Shown: one piece after another, positions 62,267 through 64,000 of the stretch
How positions within the stretch are numbered: position 1 is the first letter of the stretch
Layout: each line of letters opens with the position of its first letter
Source: Bacillota bacterium
GTDB lineage: Bacteria > Bacillota > Clostridia > Lachnospirales > Lachnospiraceae
Direction: 5' to 3'
NCBI GenBank assembly: GCA_023421075.1
Contig: JAEZUM010000019.1
Span: 1-64,000, forward strand
Length of the DNA stretch: 64,000 bases
Translations under genes and position numbers: made by a program
The notes under the pieces: generated by a model
The model's input: only the letters and a program-made list of their open reading frames with translations
What the model was told of the DNA's origin: nothing
Databases searched by the model: none

Positions 62267-62965
62267 ATGAAGAAATTAGGAATTATCGGAGCAATGGACG
62301 AAGAGGTTCATATTCTGAAGGGTCAGATGGCTGGTGTTCAGGTTCGGACCATCGCTTCCATGGAGTTTTATGAAGGCAGTCTGCAGGAGCATGCAGTGGT
62401 TGTGGTACGCTGCGGAATCGGTAAGGTAAATGCGGCGGTTTGTACACAGATATTGGTTGATCTTTTTCAGGTAGATGCAGTGATCAACACCGGTGTTGCC
62501 GGTTCTCTTAAGAATGAAATCGATATCGCGGATATCGTACTTTCTACGGACACACAGCAGCACGATGTGGATGCAACAGGCTTCGGTTACCCCGCAGGTG
62601 TAATACCGCGAATGGAAGCTTCAATCTTTCAGGCGGACGAGTATCTGATCACTCTTGCCAGAGAAGTATGTCATGAGGTCATCCCCGAGGTGGGAGTCCA
62701 TACCGGCAGAATTGTAAGCGGGGATCAGTTTATCTCAGATAGTGAGAAGAAGACTTGGCTGGTTGACAATTTCGATGGATATTGTACGGAGATGGAAGGT
62801 GCTGCCATTGCACAGGCGGCTTATCTCAATCGGATACCGTTTCTGATTATCCGGGCAATCTCGGACAAAGCAGATCACAGTGCAGAGATGAGTTACAAGG
62901 AATTTGAACAAATAGCAATTCGTAATACCGTAAAGCTGTTGAATGGATTAATTGCAAAAATATAG
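62267..62965 (+). CDS. mtnN: 5'-methylthioadenosine/S-adenosylhomocysteine nucleosidase
   Basis: Cleaves adenine from methylthioadenosine and S-adenosylhomocysteine, feeding methionine salvage and the activated methyl cycle. The 232 residues have family length. Motifs: KKLGIIGAMDEEVHIL with Glu12 region, VVRCGIGKVNAAVCTQIL, NTGVAGSL, SGDQFI, EMEGAAIAQ (purine and ribose site) and RAISDKAD with the catalytic Asp. ATG at 62267 follows AGGAGAG; an ATG 27 bases upstream is less well placed. It ends at the hairpin at 62976. Confidence 0.95.
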   Translation: MKKLGIIGAMDEEVHILKGQMAGVQVRTIASMEFYEGSLQEHAVVVVRCGIGKVNAAVCTQILVDLFQVDAVINTGVAGSLKNEIDIADIVLSTDTQQHDVDATGFGYPAGVIPRMEASIFQADEYLITLAREVCHEVIPEVGVHTGRIVSGDQFISDSEKKTWLVDNFDGYCTEMEGAAIAQAAYLNRIPFLIIRAISDKADHSAEMSYKEFEQIAIRNTVKLLNGLIAKI

Positions 62966-62975
62966 AATTCAGATA

Positions 62976-63021
62976 GGATGTTGTCTGCATGCCGCTAGTG
63001 GCAGGTCGGCAGCATCCTTTT
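62976..63021 (+). terminator. Terminator of mtn
   Basis: GGATGTTGTC and a distal GGCAGCATCC (ending at 63017) pair with G-U pairs, with an inner TGCC/GGCA stem, followed by TTTT. Confidence 0.8.
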
Positions 63022-63086
63022 GCTATTCATGGAGAAAACATGCCAATTATATCATAAAAAGTACAAAAAGTAATGCAATTCTTACC

Positions 63087-63116
63087 TTGATAAGAATTAG
63101 ACAAATAAAGTATAAT
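63087..63116 (+). promoter_or_regulatory. Promoter of the MoxR-type gene
   Basis: TTGATA (63087-63092), 18-bp spacer, perfect TATAAT (63111-63116), about 40 bases before the ATG at 63157. Confidence 0.7.
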
Positions 63117-63156
63117 AATGGAAGGGTTTATATTATTGAGAGAGAAGGGGAATAGA

Positions 63157-64000
63157 ATGGAAAACCAAAAGAAAATCGCTGATATGATACATAATATGGA
63201 GCAGATTATCGTCGGTAAGAGAGAAGTAATCGAAAATACACTGGTTACCTTACTGGCCGGAGGACATCTTTTGCTGGAGGACGTTCCCGGAGTAGGAAAG
63301 ACGACACTTGCTAAGACAGTAGCACAAACCATTGATTGTGGCTTTACCCGAATTCAGTTCACACCGGATACCTTACCCAGTGATGTGACAGGCTTATCCA
63401 TTTATAATATGCAGAGCGGTAAATTCGAGTATTCAAAGGGTGCAATTGTGAATAATATCGTTCTGGCGGATGAGATTAACCGTACTTCGCCAAAGACCCA
63501 GGCAAGCTTATTAGAGGCAATGGAGGAGAAACAGATCACCGTGGATGGCGTGACATACCCTCTTCCCAGACCTTTTATGGTAATTGCTACCCAGAATCCC
63601 ATTGATTATCTTGGAACCTATAATCTTCCTGAAGCACAGCTGGACCGCTTTATGATGAAGATTTCCATTGGGTATCCTCAGGCCGGCGACGAGAAGATCA
63701 TGGCGGACCGCTTCTTAAGTCATCAGCTCGTTCAGAAGCTGGATTCCATCGTTGACGGTGAGACCGTCATAAAGATGCAGAAGGAAGTGGAAGAGGTTAA
63801 GGTTAATCAGGATCTGGTTACATACATAACGAAGATTGTTCAGGAGACAAGAAGGGACAGTAATATTTCCCTTGGAGCAAGCCCAAGAGCGACATTGGCT
63901 CTGCTTCGTGCCTCTCAGGCTCAGGCTTATCTGGAGGGAAGAAACTACTGTATCCCGGACGATGTCATGAAGCTGGTACAGCCGGTTCTTGCTCATCGTA
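63157..64000 (+). CDS. MoxR-family AAA ATPase (partial, runs off the right edge)
   Basis: Chaperone-like AAA+ ATPase; members usually work with a DUF58 and von Willebrand factor A protein encoded next to them. The 281 codons seen include Walker A GVGKTT (about 46-51), Walker B IVLADEIN (about 105-112), a sensor-1 ATQNPIDYLG and an arginine-finger-type LPEAQLDRFMM. A late helical lid with LGASPRATLALLRAS follows. The ATG follows AAGGGG by 6 bases. No stop occurs before the window ends; homologues have about 315-320 residues, so only the last 35-40 are missing. Confidence 0.93.
   Translation, partial: MENQKKIADMIHNMEQIIVGKREVIENTLVTLLAGGHLLLEDVPGVGKTTLAKTVAQTIDCGFTRIQFTPDTLPSDVTGLSIYNMQSGKFEYSKGAIVNNIVLADEINRTSPKTQASLLEAMEEKQITVDGVTYPLPRPFMVIATQNPIDYLGTYNLPEAQLDRFMMKISIGYPQAGDEKIMADRFLSHQLVQKLDSIVDGETVIKMQKEVEEVKVNQDLVTYITKIVQETRRDSNISLGASPRATLALLRASQAQAYLEGRNYCIPDDVMKLVQPVLAHR

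Overview
The window is low-GC bacterial chromosome from an anaerobic, spore-forming, flagellated Firmicute, most likely a member of the Lachnospiraceae (Clostridium phytofermentans / Anaerocolumna-like). This rests on strong AGGAGG ribosome-binding sites with frequent GTG/TTG starts, a T-box leader on metG, a BofA-like sporulation membrane protein next to a YaaL-like protein, flagellin with FliS, and many families typical of this group (DUF6240, DUF5702, DUF6382, TSCPD, CAP_assoc_N). The genus is inference. No rRNA, tRNA, CRISPR array, prophage or intact insertion sequence was recognised.

Layout. 1-6.8 kb: an eroded left-edge reading frame with a perfect promoter, a small alarmone synthetase with a membrane-anchored coiled-coil partner, an S1-domain RNA-binding protein, a nuclease-like unknown, a CAP-domain exoprotein and galE. 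6.8-17.5 kb: a candidate small RNA, a DUF4846-CapA fusion lipoprotein, the T-box and metG, a 233-nt near-palindrome, a two-LamG secreted protein, ATP-type pckA and a DUF885 lipoprotein. 17.6-24.3 kb: a flagellar cluster with a 1152-residue FliK-like protein, an enlarged flagellin with a duplicated, cysteine-bearing middle, and fliS, followed by an 18-bp minisatellite. 24.4-25.1 kb: yaaL-like and bofA-like genes, divergent.

25.4-36.7 kb is a Tad (type IVc) pilus locus: TadZ-like, TadA ATPase, TadB, an enlarged TadC with an extracytoplasmic Ig-like insert, an Flp1-type pilin, a DUF5702 protein, a TadE-like protein ending in a duplicated Cys/His motif, prepilin peptidase, a second TadE-like protein apparently started at CTG, and an FHA protein. 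No secretin gene is present, as expected for a monoderm. A 25-bp perfect inverted repeat splits the operon. This is the most distinctive multi-gene system in the window.

36.8-45.5 kb: a small membrane protein with a possible leader peptide, glpK, a rhomboid protease, a flavodoxin-SCP2 fusion, a soluble histidine kinase, a HIT protein, murG with a TSCPD gene, and a MarR regulator with a clear operator next to a PNPOx-like gene. 45.5-62.0 kb: two sugar or glycan import modules, each with a binding lipoprotein and two permeases but no ATPase. One is preceded by a YesM/YesN-type two-component pair; the other has a divergent membrane-bound AraC regulator and ends in a TIM-barrel sugar isomerase. 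DUF3237, Nif3-like and esterase genes lie between them. 62-64 kb: mtn (MTA/SAH nucleosidase) and the start of a MoxR-type AAA ATPase that runs off the right edge.
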